Counted from the stretch's first letter, positions 26,595-34,999 are shown. The stretch: DNA of 64,000 nt from JBBDMU01 sp040878115 (GCA_040878115.1 JBBDMV010000118.1:7683-71682); one strand, 5' to 3'. Numbers and translations are program-made. The notes: generated by a model from the letters alone, not told the origin.

Positions 26595-27815
26595 TTAAAT
26601 TCTACTGGCGATCAGCATGTCAATATCACGGTACGATAAATTAAACTGATTAGATAATGTCTTTTTAGTAAGGTGGTGCTTGTACAGGTAGGTTCCGTTG
26701 CGCAGGCCCATATTCGACCACAGCGCTTCATTGATACCGCCTGAATCACCGATATCCAGTAAAAAAGGTGCGATAACATTATTCAATGCCGCCGTTGCAG
26801 TTCGTGCTACAGCAGAGGGAATATTGGGTACGCAATAATGAATCACATCATGTTTGATGAAAACGGGTTCGGAATGCGTTGTTGCCCGGCTGGTGTCAAC
26901 ACACCCTCCCTGATCGATGACGGTGTCCACAATCACACTACCTGCTTTCATAGTTTCAACCATACTCTCGGTCACCCAGCAGGGAGCCCTGTTTCCTTCC
27001 ACCATAGCCGAACCAATTACAACATCGGCAGCCTTTAGGGCTGATGCCAAATATTGTGGATTCGCCATGGCAGTGATGACCCGTCGATCAAGTGCATTTT
27101 CAATATGGCGCAGTTGGGCCAGGTCATTATCCATCACAAAAACCTGGGAACCATAGCCAAGGGCGGTTCGTGCGGCATATTCGGCAATAATGCCCGTGCC
27201 TAAAATAACTACGGCGGCCGGCGGAACACCGGAAATGCCACCAAGCATTATACCCTGTCCGTTGTGATTGCTTTCCAGATAATGCGCGGCGATCTGGACT
27301 GCCATGGAGCCTGTTACTTCGTGCATCATTCTGACAATCGGAAAGCCGCGGTCATCACTCTGTATGAACTCATACCCTATTCCGGTGATGTTCTTCTTGA
27401 TCATAATCTTAAGAAATTCTTCCGTAGTATTACCCAGGTGAAGGGCTGAAAACAAGATCTGATCTTTTTGAAGCAGGTCTATTTCCTGGCGGTTAGGCGG
27501 GGATACCTTTACAATAAGCTCAGAATTCTTGTAGAGTTCTTCAGCGGAGTAGGCAACCGAAGCCCCCGCTTCAGTGTAATCATGATCACTATGATTGGCG
27601 AATTTTCCCGCATCTTTTTCAATTAATACTTCGTGGCCGTTTTCAGTCAATACCGAAACTCCACCGGGAGTTAATGAAATCCGGTTTTCGTCGTTGGATC
27701 GCTCTTTGGGTAGCCCTATTTTAAGGGAAGTCTCAGAAGTTGACTTTTCTGCACGTTTTTCTAATGTCTTCACACCAAACTGGCGCCCAAAAGCTGAAGG
27801 ATCTATAATTTCCAT
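26595..27815 (-). CDS. ald: Alanine dehydrogenase (AlaDH/PNT family)
   Basis: 406 residues, about 35 more than classical AlaDH because of an N-terminal extension before LKIGLPKERSNDENRISLTPGGV. Reversible NAD-dependent oxidation of alanine to pyruvate and ammonia. Seen: substrate Lys in SELIVKVSPP, the His in FSALHLGNTTEE, NAD Rossmann segment VVILGTGIIAEYAARTALG and IVDTVIDQGGCVDTS. The GNTTEE replaces the usual AADRE-type sequence after the catalytic His. Pyridine-nucleotide transhydrogenase alpha subunit is the alternative, but PNT-specific features are absent. A 20-bp palindrome lies 23 bp before its start. Confidence 0.88.
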   Translation of the reverse strand: MEIIDPSAFGRQFGVKTLEKRAEKSTSETSLKIGLPKERSNDENRISLTPGGVSVLTENGHEVLIEKDAGKFANHSDHDYTEAGASVAYSAEELYKNSELIVKVSPPNRQEIDLLQKDQILFSALHLGNTTEEFLKIMIKKNITGIGYEFIQSDDRGFPIVRMMHEVTGSMAVQIAAHYLESNHNGQGIMLGGISGVPPAAVVILGTGIIAEYAARTALGYGSQVFVMDNDLAQLRHIENALDRRVITAMANPQYLASALKAADVVIGSAMVEGNRAPCWVTESMVETMKAGSVIVDTVIDQGGCVDTSRATTHSEPVFIKHDVIHYCVPNIPSAVARTATAALNNVIAPFLLDIGDSGGINEALWSNMGLRNGTYLYKHHLTKKTLSNQFNLSYRDIDMLIASRI

Positions 27816-27837
27816 ATACCGGTATTTGTTGCTATTC

Positions 27838-27857
27838 CAATTAATTTAAATTAATTG
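27838..27857. promoter_or_regulatory. 20-bp perfect AT palindrome upstream of alanine dehydrogenase
   Basis: CAATTAATTTAAATTAATTG, no spacer, 23 bp upstream of the alanine dehydrogenase start and 132 bp upstream of the divergent rsmA. A candidate operator for a dimeric regulator; which one is not known. In such AT-rich DNA part of the symmetry may be chance. Confidence 0.35.
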
Positions 27858-27989
27858 AATTGAATTCGTTTTACAAGTCGGTTTTCATATACCTCTCCGG
27901 GTATTTTCAACGTCCGAAACTTAAGTTTCTTAAGGTTTAAACTTTTTTATTTTAATTTAACTGGCTCACATATAATTTTCTCCTCTAAC

Positions 27990-28751
27990 ATGTTAAAACC
28001 TAAAAAAAGCCTCGGACAACATTTTCTACGTGATCATAATATTATCAGAAAAATTGCCACGGCAGTAAAGGCCGATGAAGATGACGTCGTTATCGAAATT
28101 GGGCCGGGAGAGGGGGCACTTACAGATTATTTATATCCGAAATTCAAAAATCTTCACCTTGTTGAAATTGATAGCAGGGCCGTAGAGCTTTTGAAGCATA
28201 AGTTTCCCAATGCCAATGTGCACCATACCAGTGTGCTGGAGGGCAATTGGCAAAATGAATTGCCGCTCAATGGCAAGAAGTATATTATTGGAAACCTTCC
28301 ATATTTTATCACCAGCCCCATTTTATTCAAAGTGCTTGATACGGCCGGATACTATGAACAAGCCGTTTTCATGGTCCAGAAAGAAGTAGCCGAAAGGCTG
28401 GTGGCAAAATCAAGGACCAAAGCCTATGGAATTTTGAGCGTACAGACTCAGCTGCTCAGCAACACAAAACTGTTATTTCCGGTCTCAAAGGAAGTCTTTT
28501 ACCCTAAGCCCAATGTGGACAGCGCCGTGATCAGCATAATCCCCAAAAAGGAACAGCCTGATGTAGACATTGCCTTCTTGAAAACCGTCGTCCGAACAGC
28601 CTTCAACCAGCGAAGGAAGAAACTCTCCAATGCCATCTCCAGCCTGATTACCGTTGGTTCACAGATTTCCATCGATCTCAACAAACGCGCTGAAGAATTA
28701 GAGCCTGAGGAGTTTGTTGAGCTGGCAAAGGCTTTGGCAGAAAGAAAATGA
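27990..28751 (+). CDS. rsmA: 16S rRNA dimethyladenosine transferase KsgA
   Basis: 253 residues. It dimethylates A1518 and A1519 of 16S rRNA (E. coli numbering) in late 30S assembly. Seen: KPKKSLGQHFLRDHNIIRKI, SAM-binding EIGPGEGALTDYL, acidic VEIDSRAVELL, and catalytic NLPYFITSPILF (NLPY motif), then the C-terminal PKPNVDSAVISI and FNQRRKKLSNA. Normal length. Divergent from alanine dehydrogenase. Confidence 0.97.
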   Translation: MLKPKKSLGQHFLRDHNIIRKIATAVKADEDDVVIEIGPGEGALTDYLYPKFKNLHLVEIDSRAVELLKHKFPNANVHHTSVLEGNWQNELPLNGKKYIIGNLPYFITSPILFKVLDTAGYYEQAVFMVQKEVAERLVAKSRTKAYGILSVQTQLLSNTKLLFPVSKEVFYPKPNVDSAVISIIPKKEQPDVDIAFLKTVVRTAFNQRRKKLSNAISSLITVGSQISIDLNKRAEELEPEEFVELAKALAERK

Positions 28752-28847
28752 ATTTAATGATATCATTTCTTGAAAAAATGGGTCATTAATTACTTTAGAT
28801 CACTATTATCTTGAAAAGAGAAGGTTAAAACCAAGATTTTATATTTA

Positions 28848-29036
28848 ATGAGAGATATTCCTGAAAAAGAATTAAAAGAAGCCATGAAATATAGTGGTGC
28901 GAAAATTAAACGTGAGGCTATACTTGTGGCCTTACAAGAGTTTAATCGCCGCAAAAGGGCTGAAGAGGCTGTGAGAATCTTTGGAACGTTCTCTTCTATT
29001 GTCACAAATGAAGAGATTGAAGTAAGCCTGTTTTAA
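28848..29036 (+). CDS. Orphan VapB-like antitoxin, N-terminus shortened
   Basis: 62 residues. IPEKELKEAMKYSGAKIKREAILVALQEFNRR matches the VapB (PF09957-type) ribbon-helix-helix antitoxin pattern, and the tail IFGTFSSIVTNEEIE is the usual toxin-binding end. Typical relatives start MRTTIDI; here MR-DI lacks three residues of the DNA-contacting strand, consistent with a 9-bp in-frame deletion, an inference from family pattern. The in-frame codons upstream have no ATG before a TGA at 28812. No PIN-domain VapC follows: the next 120 bp have no long ORF. Probably a decaying or solitary antitoxin. Confidence 0.6.
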   Translation: MRDIPEKELKEAMKYSGAKIKREAILVALQEFNRRKRAEEAVRIFGTFSSIVTNEEIEVSLF

Positions 29037-29163
29037 AATACAGGGAAGATACCGAATGCTGTACTTCCTAAATGAAGAATCCTGGCGACGGATGCCAGCC
29101 TCCGCAAAGCCGAAGACCTGCCTGACAGAACTCTGGCGCATTATAGTCTAAAAAAAACTGGCG

Positions 29164-29445
29164 TTAAGATCCCTTTCTTATCCGGGCTATTGTAGCTCCC
29201 CAGCCTCCCGAACCAGGGCCGGCAAGGTGGTAATCTTCTATATAATCAAGCTGTCTAAGAATGGAATGTACAGTACGGCGAAGCGTACCGGTCCCTTTGC
29301 CGTGGATGATGCGAATGGTGTATATCCCTTGCTCCCTACAAGCCTCCAGATAATCAGGAACTAAATCCTTTACTTCATTAGGCCTGAAAATGTGGAGATC
29401 GAGGGTCCCGTTAATCGGGAATTCTTGTGGGTTATCATGGTCCAT
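29164..29445 (-). CDS. Smr-domain protein
   Basis: 93 residues, essentially one Smr domain: LDLHIFRPNEVKDLVPDYLEAC with the LDLH motif, then IRIIHGKGTGTLRRTVHSIL with HGKG, and a C-terminal GGWGATIARI strand. Smr domains nick or bind branched DNA or RNA and occur at the end of MutS2. A stand-alone Smr this short is common in Bacteroidota; the cellular target is unknown. Ends 128 bp from the orphan antitoxin, convergent with it. Confidence 0.85.
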   Translation of the reverse strand: MDHDNPQEFPINGTLDLHIFRPNEVKDLVPDYLEACREQGIYTIRIIHGKGTGTLRRTVHSILRQLDYIEDYHLAGPGSGGWGATIARIRKGS

Positions 29446-29623
29446 AATGTCTGCAATTTAAATATTGAGGGCGAAAAGCAGAAGCTTTTTAATGACAAAT
29501 TAGCCCGCCCGCCAATAAAAAACGTCAACAGCCAAACCTGTGGTCTGAGAACTGGATTTAGGTATGAAAAGATCTCTCCCTACACTTACTCAGGCTTTAG
29601 GCTTCTCCGTATTTTGACCGCTG

Positions 29624-29669
29624 CTTCTCCGGAGCTACTCCGGGAATTCCCGGAGTAGCTCCGGAGAAG
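29624..29669. repeat. 46-bp perfect palindrome centred on GAATTC
   Basis: Arms of 23 bp (29624-29646 and 29647-29669) with no spacer, built from CTTCTCCGGAGCTACTCCGG and its complement. Nested CTCCGGAG palindromes lie within each arm, and related GGAG-rich sequence (ACTGGAGGAGAACTGGAG) follows. No T-run follows in either direction, so a plain terminator is unlikely. Confidence 0.95.
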
Positions 29670-29809
29670 TACTGGAGGAGAACTGGAGAAAGGTAAGCTT
29701 TAGTACCTTCATAATGAACCCGTTTCTGCACGCATCTGGTACGCCCCCGAAAACATGAACCCAATATTCCACCCCGATGGAGCGGTTTTATAGCGGCCGC
29801 CGCTGGTTT

Positions 29810-29854
29810 CTACAAACATTTCAGCCCGATGGGCCGGTGACGGCAAATAAATAT
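29810..29854 (-). repeat. Dispersed repeat unit A
   Basis: CTACAAACATTTCAGCCCGA.. GGGCCGGTGA..AATAAATAT. On the minus strand it contains ATGTTTGTAG after a GGGC-rich stem, a form I recall from repetitive intergenic units of Bacteroidota. Unit B at 29905 shares the same start, core and end. Confidence 0.55.
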
Positions 29855-29904
29855 CAAGTCTCAAATAGATCAGCCCGTCCTGAACATAATTTTTCTATCA
29901 ACGG

Positions 29905-29945
29905 CTACAAACATAGCGGCCCATTAGCCGGTGATGAATAAATAT
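29905..29945 (-). repeat. Dispersed repeat unit B
   Basis: CTACAAACATAGCGGCCCAT..AGCCGGTGA..AATAAATAT, the same order of blocks as unit A 95 bp away with small substitutions and a shorter middle. Confidence 0.55.
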
Positions 29946-30033
29946 TGTACGTACAATTAGGATAGGTGCAAAAACGTATCGTCTTGGTCCTCACTAAAGC
30001 GAGGCCTTCTTTTGGGCCCCGTTAACGCAGTAG

Positions 30034-30074
30034 CGGCTTTGCGCCTGGATGGATAGTGCGCGAAGCCGTTTTTT
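30034..30074 (+). terminator. Intrinsic terminator-like hairpin in plus orientation with no plus-strand gene upstream
   Basis: CGGCTTTGCGC (30034-30044), 13-nt loop, GCGCGAAGCCG (30058-30068), one G-U pair, then TTTTTTG. Correctly oriented for plus-strand transcription, but the nearest plus gene ends at 29036. For the minus-strand gpmI the stem lacks a U-tract. Confidence 0.6.
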
Positions 30075-30102
30075 GTTTAGATGTGGATATGATCAAATGT
30101 GA

Positions 30103-31614
30103 TCAAAAGAGGGGCTTGCCTTCCATGTCGGAAGGCTGCTGTAACTTTAATAATTTGAGTATTGAAGGGGCCACGTCGGCCAGGATGCCGTTGTCAGCTT
30201 TGGTGACTTCCTTGTCATTAACTACTATAAATGGAACGGGTGCCAGGGTGTGGGCTGTGTGGGCGCTGCCGTCTTCATTCATCATCTTATCAGCGTTTCC
30301 ATGGTCGGAGATCACGATCATTTTATAATTCTGGGAAATGACCGTATCCAACACCCTTTTCATACAGGCATCTATGGTTTCAATGGCTTTTATAGTAGCT
30401 TCCATATCGCCGGTGTGGCCAACCATGTCCGGGTTGGCATAGTTCAATATGATTAACTCAAAGTCATCATGGGTCATTTTATCAATTAATGCGTCGGTGA
30501 CTTGTTCAGCACTCATCTCGGGTTGAAGGTCATAGGTAGCCACTTTCGGGCTGGGGACCATCAGGCGCTCTTCTCCGGGATTGGCTTCTTCATCGCCGCC
30601 GTTAAAAAAGTAGGTAACGTGAGGGTATTTCTCGGTTTCCGCGATGCGCAGCTGACGAAGGTTGTTTTTACTGATCACCTCACCCAGTGTGTTGTTCAGG
30701 TTCCGTGGTGGGAAAGCTACCTTGACATTAGTGAAGGTCTCATCATAAGATGTGAAACAGGTATAATGAAGGTTTATGGATGGCACGGTTTCAAACTCGT
30801 CGAAGCCGGGAACAGTAAAAGCGGTAGTAATTTCACGTGCGCGGTCACCGCGGATATTGAAAAATACTAAAGCATCATCCTTTTCAATGCGGGTTTCGCT
30901 GCCATTATCAATAACAGCAGGATCGATAAATTCATCGGTAATATTTGCGTCATAGGAGCTTTTAAAGGCTTCTTCTGCAGTATTGAATTTTTCACCCTTG
31001 CCCTCGGTAAGCAGTTTGTAGGCTTTCTCGGTCCGGTCCCATCGCTTGTCACGGTCCATAGCATAATATCGGCCTACTACGGACACAATTTTACCGACGC
31101 CAATGGCTTCGGCTTCGCGTTCAAATTGCCTTACGTATTCCATGCCACCATGTGGAGAGGTATCTCTTCCGTCTGTAAAAGCGTGGACATAAACGTTTTC
31201 AATGTCCTGCTTTTTGAAAAACCTGAGCAGGGCGATGAGATGGTCCATATGGCTGTGCACACCACCATCAGAAAACAGGCCCATTATATGAACTTTATTC
31301 TTTTTCTTTGCCTGTTTCGCGGATTCCAGTAGTGCGGGGTTTTGGAAAAAATCCCCGTTTGATATGCTGTTGTTGATCTTTGAAAGCTCTTGCCAAACAA
31401 TTCGGCCGGCACCAATATTAAGGTGTCCTACTTCGGAATTTCCAAATTGGCCATCCGGGAGACCTACATCTGAACCGCCGGCACCAAGCCGGGAATGGGG
31501 CCATTTGCGAAAAAGGTTATCGATGACAGGTGTATTGGCTTTAGTGAAGGCACTAACTTCGGTATTATCGCTTAAACCAAGGCCATCGAGGATAGCAAGG
31601 AGAACTTTCGGCAT
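30103..31614 (-). CDS. gpmI: 2,3-bisphosphoglycerate-independent phosphoglycerate mutase
   Basis: 503 residues, standard length. It interconverts 3- and 2-phosphoglycerate with two Mn ions. Seen: LLAILDGLG at the start (metal Asp), the phosphoserine loop FGNSEVGHLNIGAGR, HIMGLFSDGGVHSHMDH, HAFTDGRDTSPHGG, VVGRYYAMDRDKRWDR and IVISDHGNADKM with the last metal ligands. It starts on the last base of the rpsT stop (TAATG), so the two are translationally coupled. Confidence 0.98.
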   Translation of the reverse strand: MPKVLLAILDGLGLSDNTEVSAFTKANTPVIDNLFRKWPHSRLGAGGSDVGLPDGQFGNSEVGHLNIGAGRIVWQELSKINNSISNGDFFQNPALLESAKQAKKKNKVHIMGLFSDGGVHSHMDHLIALLRFFKKQDIENVYVHAFTDGRDTSPHGGMEYVRQFEREAEAIGVGKIVSVVGRYYAMDRDKRWDRTEKAYKLLTEGKGEKFNTAEEAFKSSYDANITDEFIDPAVIDNGSETRIEKDDALVFFNIRGDRAREITTAFTVPGFDEFETVPSINLHYTCFTSYDETFTNVKVAFPPRNLNNTLGEVISKNNLRQLRIAETEKYPHVTYFFNGGDEEANPGEERLMVPSPKVATYDLQPEMSAEQVTDALIDKMTHDDFELIILNYANPDMVGHTGDMEATIKAIETIDACMKRVLDTVISQNYKMIVISDHGNADKMMNEDGSAHTAHTLAPVPFIVVNDKEVTKADNGILADVAPSILKLLKLQQPSDMEGKPLF

Positions 31615-31868
31615 TAGGACAGCTTGTTTACGTGTTTGACAAGTCTGGATATTTTATTCGCGGCCTGATTTTTATGCACGATTCCTTTACGGCCCATTTT
31701 GTCGAGGTATGAGGTAGCAACTTTCAAGTTAGCTTCAGCTTCTGTTTTATCGGTAGATAGTAAAACTTTTTTGATGTAGGTCCTCATTTGGGAACGCTGA
31801 TCACGATTGTGAAGCCTTCTTGTTATGTTTTGGCGAACCCGTTTAATAGCTGATTTATGCTGTGGCAT
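31614..31868 (-). CDS. rpsT: 30S ribosomal protein S20
   Basis: 84 residues, basic and helical: HKSAIKRVRQNITRRLHNRD, then MRTYIKKVL and GIVHKNQAANKISRLVKHVN. Binds the 5' and 3' minor domains of 16S rRNA. First gene of a two-gene operon with gpmI. Divergent from cmk across a 177-bp AT-rich gap. Confidence 0.97.
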   Translation of the reverse strand: MPQHKSAIKRVRQNITRRLHNRDQRSQMRTYIKKVLLSTDKTEAEANLKVATSYLDKMGRKGIVHKNQAANKISRLVKHVNKLS

Positions 31869-31966
31869 ATAATTATTGAGAGGTTAAATAGTTTATTATA
31901 AAATATTTGTTTTTAAATGGTATACCAAATATTTCAGAGAACCCTAAAATAAAAATTTATTAGCAC

Positions 31967-31991
31967 ATATAGCAAGAATTTTTTGCTATAT
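31967..31991. promoter_or_regulatory. Dyad ATATAGCAA / TTGCTATAT between rpsT and cmk
   Basis: 9-bp arms (31967-31975 and 31983-31991), 7-bp spacer, in the gap between two divergent genes, where both promoters must lie. Possible operator, or a hairpin in either leader. Confidence 0.3.
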
Positions 31992-32045
31992 ATTCAAATT
32001 TAGCATAATTTCACGCTATTTGATTGGAAGTAAAATAATTATTAG

Positions 32046-32711
32046 ATGCTCATAGTAATAGACGGTCCTTCCGGTGCCGGGAAAAGTTCCACTGCTAAGG
32101 CCGTGGCCAGAAAGGCAGGAATTGATTATATCGATTCAGGGGCACTATACCGGGGATTTACATTGTTATATGTAATGAATGGTCAAAAAAAAAGCAAGTT
32201 CTTTGAAGTAATAGAGAAAGATATTTTATCGTTTATATTTTATCGTGATGAGTCGAGGGTTTCTATAAACGGTGAGAATGTAACCGAAAAACTAAGAAGT
32301 GAAGAAGTAAGCCACAATGTGAGCACGGTTGCGGCGTTTCCGGAAGTTCGGGATAGGGTGTCTGTTTATTTAAAAAAAGCCGCTCTTTTTCATGATTGTA
32401 TCGCCGAAGGAAGAGACTTAGGAACCGTTGTTTTTCCCGACGCGGACCTTAAATTTTTTCTGACAGCCGATATTAATGAACGGGCAATGAGGCGACAAAA
32501 AGAAATGTCGGTCGGCATAGAAGAAGTGGATTTTAACAAGGTTAAAGAAAACCTTGTCATGCGTGATGATAAAGACTTGAGCAGAAAGGCTGCCCCGTTA
32601 AGGAAGGCCGATGATGCACTGGAAATTGATACAACTGAAACAACTTTTGATGAACAGGTCAATATTATATTGACTGAAATAGAGAAACACAAAAAGAAAC
32701 AACTAACATAA
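32046..32711 (+). CDS. cmk: Cytidylate kinase
   Basis: 221 residues. It phosphorylates CMP and dCMP. Seen: MLIVIDGPSGAGKSSTAKAVA P-loop, IDSGALYRGFTL, and AEGRDLGTVVFPDADLKFFLTAD, then RRQKEM and RDDKDLSRKAAPL. cmk followed by rpsA (74 bp later) is a very widely conserved gene pair. Confidence 0.97.
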   Translation: MLIVIDGPSGAGKSSTAKAVARKAGIDYIDSGALYRGFTLLYVMNGQKKSKFFEVIEKDILSFIFYRDESRVSINGENVTEKLRSEEVSHNVSTVAAFPEVRDRVSVYLKKAALFHDCIAEGRDLGTVVFPDADLKFFLTADINERAMRRQKEMSVGIEEVDFNKVKENLVMRDDKDLSRKAAPLRKADDALEIDTTETTFDEQVNIILTEIEKHKKKQLT

Positions 32712-32785
32712 ACCATAAATCCTAATCCCATTCTGTTCTTAATTTAAGAAACAGGATGAGGCAAAGTTAAATACAGGACCTTTAA

Positions 32786-34999
32786 ATGACCAATGAGTTA
32801 AACAAAGAAGCACAAAAAGAAGAAGAAAAAAAACAAGAAGGCGCGAAAGCAGAAACAGGGACCCCAAGCAACAGTTCTGGAGAGAAGCCTGCGGAGAAAA
32901 AGGCTGAAGATAAAGCTGAGGTTGTTGAACCAAAAGGCGAAGCCAAATCAGAGAAAGTAGAAGAAAAGGCCGAAGAAAAAGCTTCTGTAGAGGTTGCAAA
33001 CCCAAGCCCCGCTGAACCGGAAGCAGGAACAGGAGAAGAACAATTAGTTACCGATCCTGAACCGGCCGAAACCGTAAAAGAGGATGTCATCCCGACTTTT
33101 ACCGGTGAGCTCAGCGACAAAGTGTATACCCTTGATGAATTAGAAGAAGCATCCGAAGATTATGACGATGCCCATTTTGGCCAGCTCGTCAAGATGTATG
33201 AAGGAACGTTAACTTCCATCACCGAAAAAGAGATTGTTACCGGCAGGATAGTTGCTCTCGACGAAAAATATGTTATTGTAGACATTGGATTTAAATCTGA
33301 AGGCATCATTCCGCGGAATGAGTTCAAGGAAGCCGATCAAATTGAACCCGGTGTCGAAATTGAGGTGTTCCTTGATAAAGTAGAAGATCGTGAAGGCCAG
33401 TTGGTCCTTTCGCGGCGAAAAGCCAATACGCTGCGTACCTGGCAACAAATTGATGAGTCTTTCAACACACAAAGTATTATTGAAGGTTACATCAAGAAAA
33501 GAATTAAAGGCGGCATGGTCGTTGATATCTTCGGTATCGACGCCTTCCTGCCCGGCTCACAAATTGATGTGCGCCCGGTAAGAGATTTTGACGCTTATGT
33601 TGGCAAGACCATGGAATTTATGGTTGTCAAGCTGAATATGTCTAGTGAAAATGTAGTGGTTTCTCACCGTGCTCTTGTCGAGTCCGATCTCGAAGAACAG
33701 CGCGATGAAATCTTGCAAAGCATGGAAACGGGGCAGATACTTGAAGGTGTGGTTAAAAACATCACCGACTTCGGTGTGTTCATCGATCTTGGAGGCGTTG
33801 ACGGTCTGCTGCACATCACTGACCTCTCATGGGGACGCGTTGAGCATCCGTCTGAAATTATTAAATTGGACCAGAAGCTTAATGTTGTTGTTCTTGAGTT
33901 TGATGAGGAAAGAAAACGTATTTCTCTTGGCCTGAAGCAACTTCAGCCGCATCCCTGGGAAGAAATTGATCATAAATATCCGGAAAGCACCCGTGTTCAG
34001 GGCCGCGTAGTTTCCATAGCTGATTATGGCGCGTTCATTGAATTGGAAAAAGGTGTTGAAGGTTTGGTACATATTAGTGAAATGTCCTGGACCCAGCACA
34101 TCAAGCATCCTTCGCAACTTGTTGAGAAAAACCAGATCATCGAATGCGTGATCCTGAATATCAACAAGGATGAGAAGAAAGTTTCTCTTGGTGTGAAACA
34201 ACTTCAGAAAGATCCATGGAAAGAATTGTTGGAACGCTACCCTATCGGTTCCAAACACAAAGGCGTGGTAAGGAACCTGACCAACTTCGGCGTGTTTGTT
34301 GAGCTGGAACCCGGAATAGATGGACTGGTCCATATTTCAGATCTTAGTTGGACAGAAAAGATTACCCATCCGAGCGAGAAGGTCAATAAAGGCGATGAGC
34401 TTGACGTAAGCATCCTTTCTGTAGATTTTGATAATCGCAGGATCTCTCTTGGACACAAGCAGGTGACAGAAAATCCGTGGGAGAAATTTGGTGAAGAATA
34501 CGCCGCCGGAAACGAAGTTGAAGGCAAAGTAGTCCGCGTTACGGACAAGGGCATTTTTATTGAGCTTCCGCTTGGCGCCGAGGCTTTCCTACCCAAAAAG
34601 GAGGCTGAAAAAGAAGGGGAAGAATATGCTGAAAGTGATGCCGTAAAAGCTGTAGTTACTGATTTTGATGAAGAAGGAAAGAGCATTGTGATCAGTGAAA
34701 AACAACTTGGTACTCCGGAAGCCGGCAAGAAAAAAGCCGCTTCCAAAAAAGCAGCCGCCAAGAAAGTCGAAAGTGAAGGACAAACTACCGGCAAAACAAC
34801 GCTTGGTGAAATGTCCGGCCTTTCCGACTTACGTGACCGCTTAGCCGCACAAGAAGCGGGGCCAAAGGAAAAGGCTGAGTCAGAGAAGGAAGAGAAAGAA
34901 GCTACAGCCAAAAAAGAAGACACCAAAGAAGAAGGTGAAACCAAGAAAACTGCTGCAAAAAAAGACGAAAAAGAAGCCAAAGATGAAGATGAAAAATAA
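32786..34999 (+). CDS. rpsA: 30S ribosomal protein S1 with long charged extensions
   Basis: 737 residues against about 560 in E. coli. Six S1 (OB-fold) repeats: about 138-215, 222-300, 305-385, 390-470, 475-560 and 562-640, with the best copies reading TDFGVFIDLGGVDGLLHITDLSW, ADYGAFIELEKGVEGLVHISEMSW and TNFGVFVELEPGIDGLVHISDLSW. The extra length is a Lys/Glu/Ala-rich N-terminal tail (1-110) and a C-terminal tail (about 650-737) of KKAAAKK and KEEKEATAKKE type. S1 recruits mRNA to the 30S subunit and matters more where Shine-Dalgarno sequences are weak, as here. Confidence 0.96.
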   Translation: MTNELNKEAQKEEEKKQEGAKAETGTPSNSSGEKPAEKKAEDKAEVVEPKGEAKSEKVEEKAEEKASVEVANPSPAEPEAGTGEEQLVTDPEPAETVKEDVIPTFTGELSDKVYTLDELEEASEDYDDAHFGQLVKMYEGTLTSITEKEIVTGRIVALDEKYVIVDIGFKSEGIIPRNEFKEADQIEPGVEIEVFLDKVEDREGQLVLSRRKANTLRTWQQIDESFNTQSIIEGYIKKRIKGGMVVDIFGIDAFLPGSQIDVRPVRDFDAYVGKTMEFMVVKLNMSSENVVVSHRALVESDLEEQRDEILQSMETGQILEGVVKNITDFGVFIDLGGVDGLLHITDLSWGRVEHPSEIIKLDQKLNVVVLEFDEERKRISLGLKQLQPHPWEEIDHKYPESTRVQGRVVSIADYGAFIELEKGVEGLVHISEMSWTQHIKHPSQLVEKNQIIECVILNINKDEKKVSLGVKQLQKDPWKELLERYPIGSKHKGVVRNLTNFGVFVELEPGIDGLVHISDLSWTEKITHPSEKVNKGDELDVSILSVDFDNRRISLGHKQVTENPWEKFGEEYAAGNEVEGKVVRVTDKGIFIELPLGAEAFLPKKEAEKEGEEYAESDAVKAVVTDFDEEGKSIVISEKQLGTPEAGKKKAASKKAAAKKVESEGQTTGKTTLGEMSGLSDLRDRLAAQEAGPKEKAESEKEEKEATAKKEDTKEEGETKKTAAKKDEKEAKDEDEK

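Larger units (their letters stand above)
29446..30102. other. 657-bp gene-free, repeat-rich intergenic region
   Basis: No convincing gene: the one 88-codon plus ORF (29392-29658) overlaps smr antisense and ends in palindromic DNA. Holds a 46-bp perfect palindrome (29624-29669), two similar repeat units beginning CTACAAACAT (29810 and 29905), a third related CCCGATGGAGCGG half-unit near 29773, the 14-bp palindrome ATTGTACGTACAAT near 29944, and a terminator-like hairpin in plus orientation at 30034-30074. GC content rises and falls sharply, as in accumulated repeat debris. Confidence 0.7.

Noticed and set aside
29040..29150. Possible VapC remnant after the orphan antitoxin
   Set aside because: A 31-codon ORF there shows no PIN-domain residues; the GC-rich sequence looks like repeat debris.
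29392..29658. 88-codon plus ORF
   Set aside because: Overlaps the smr gene antisense and ends in the 46-bp palindrome; no signature of coding.
32782..34980. Long Ser/Phe-rich minus ORFs opposite rpsA
   Set aside because: Antisense shadow of Lys/Glu/Ala-rich codons in a real S1 gene.
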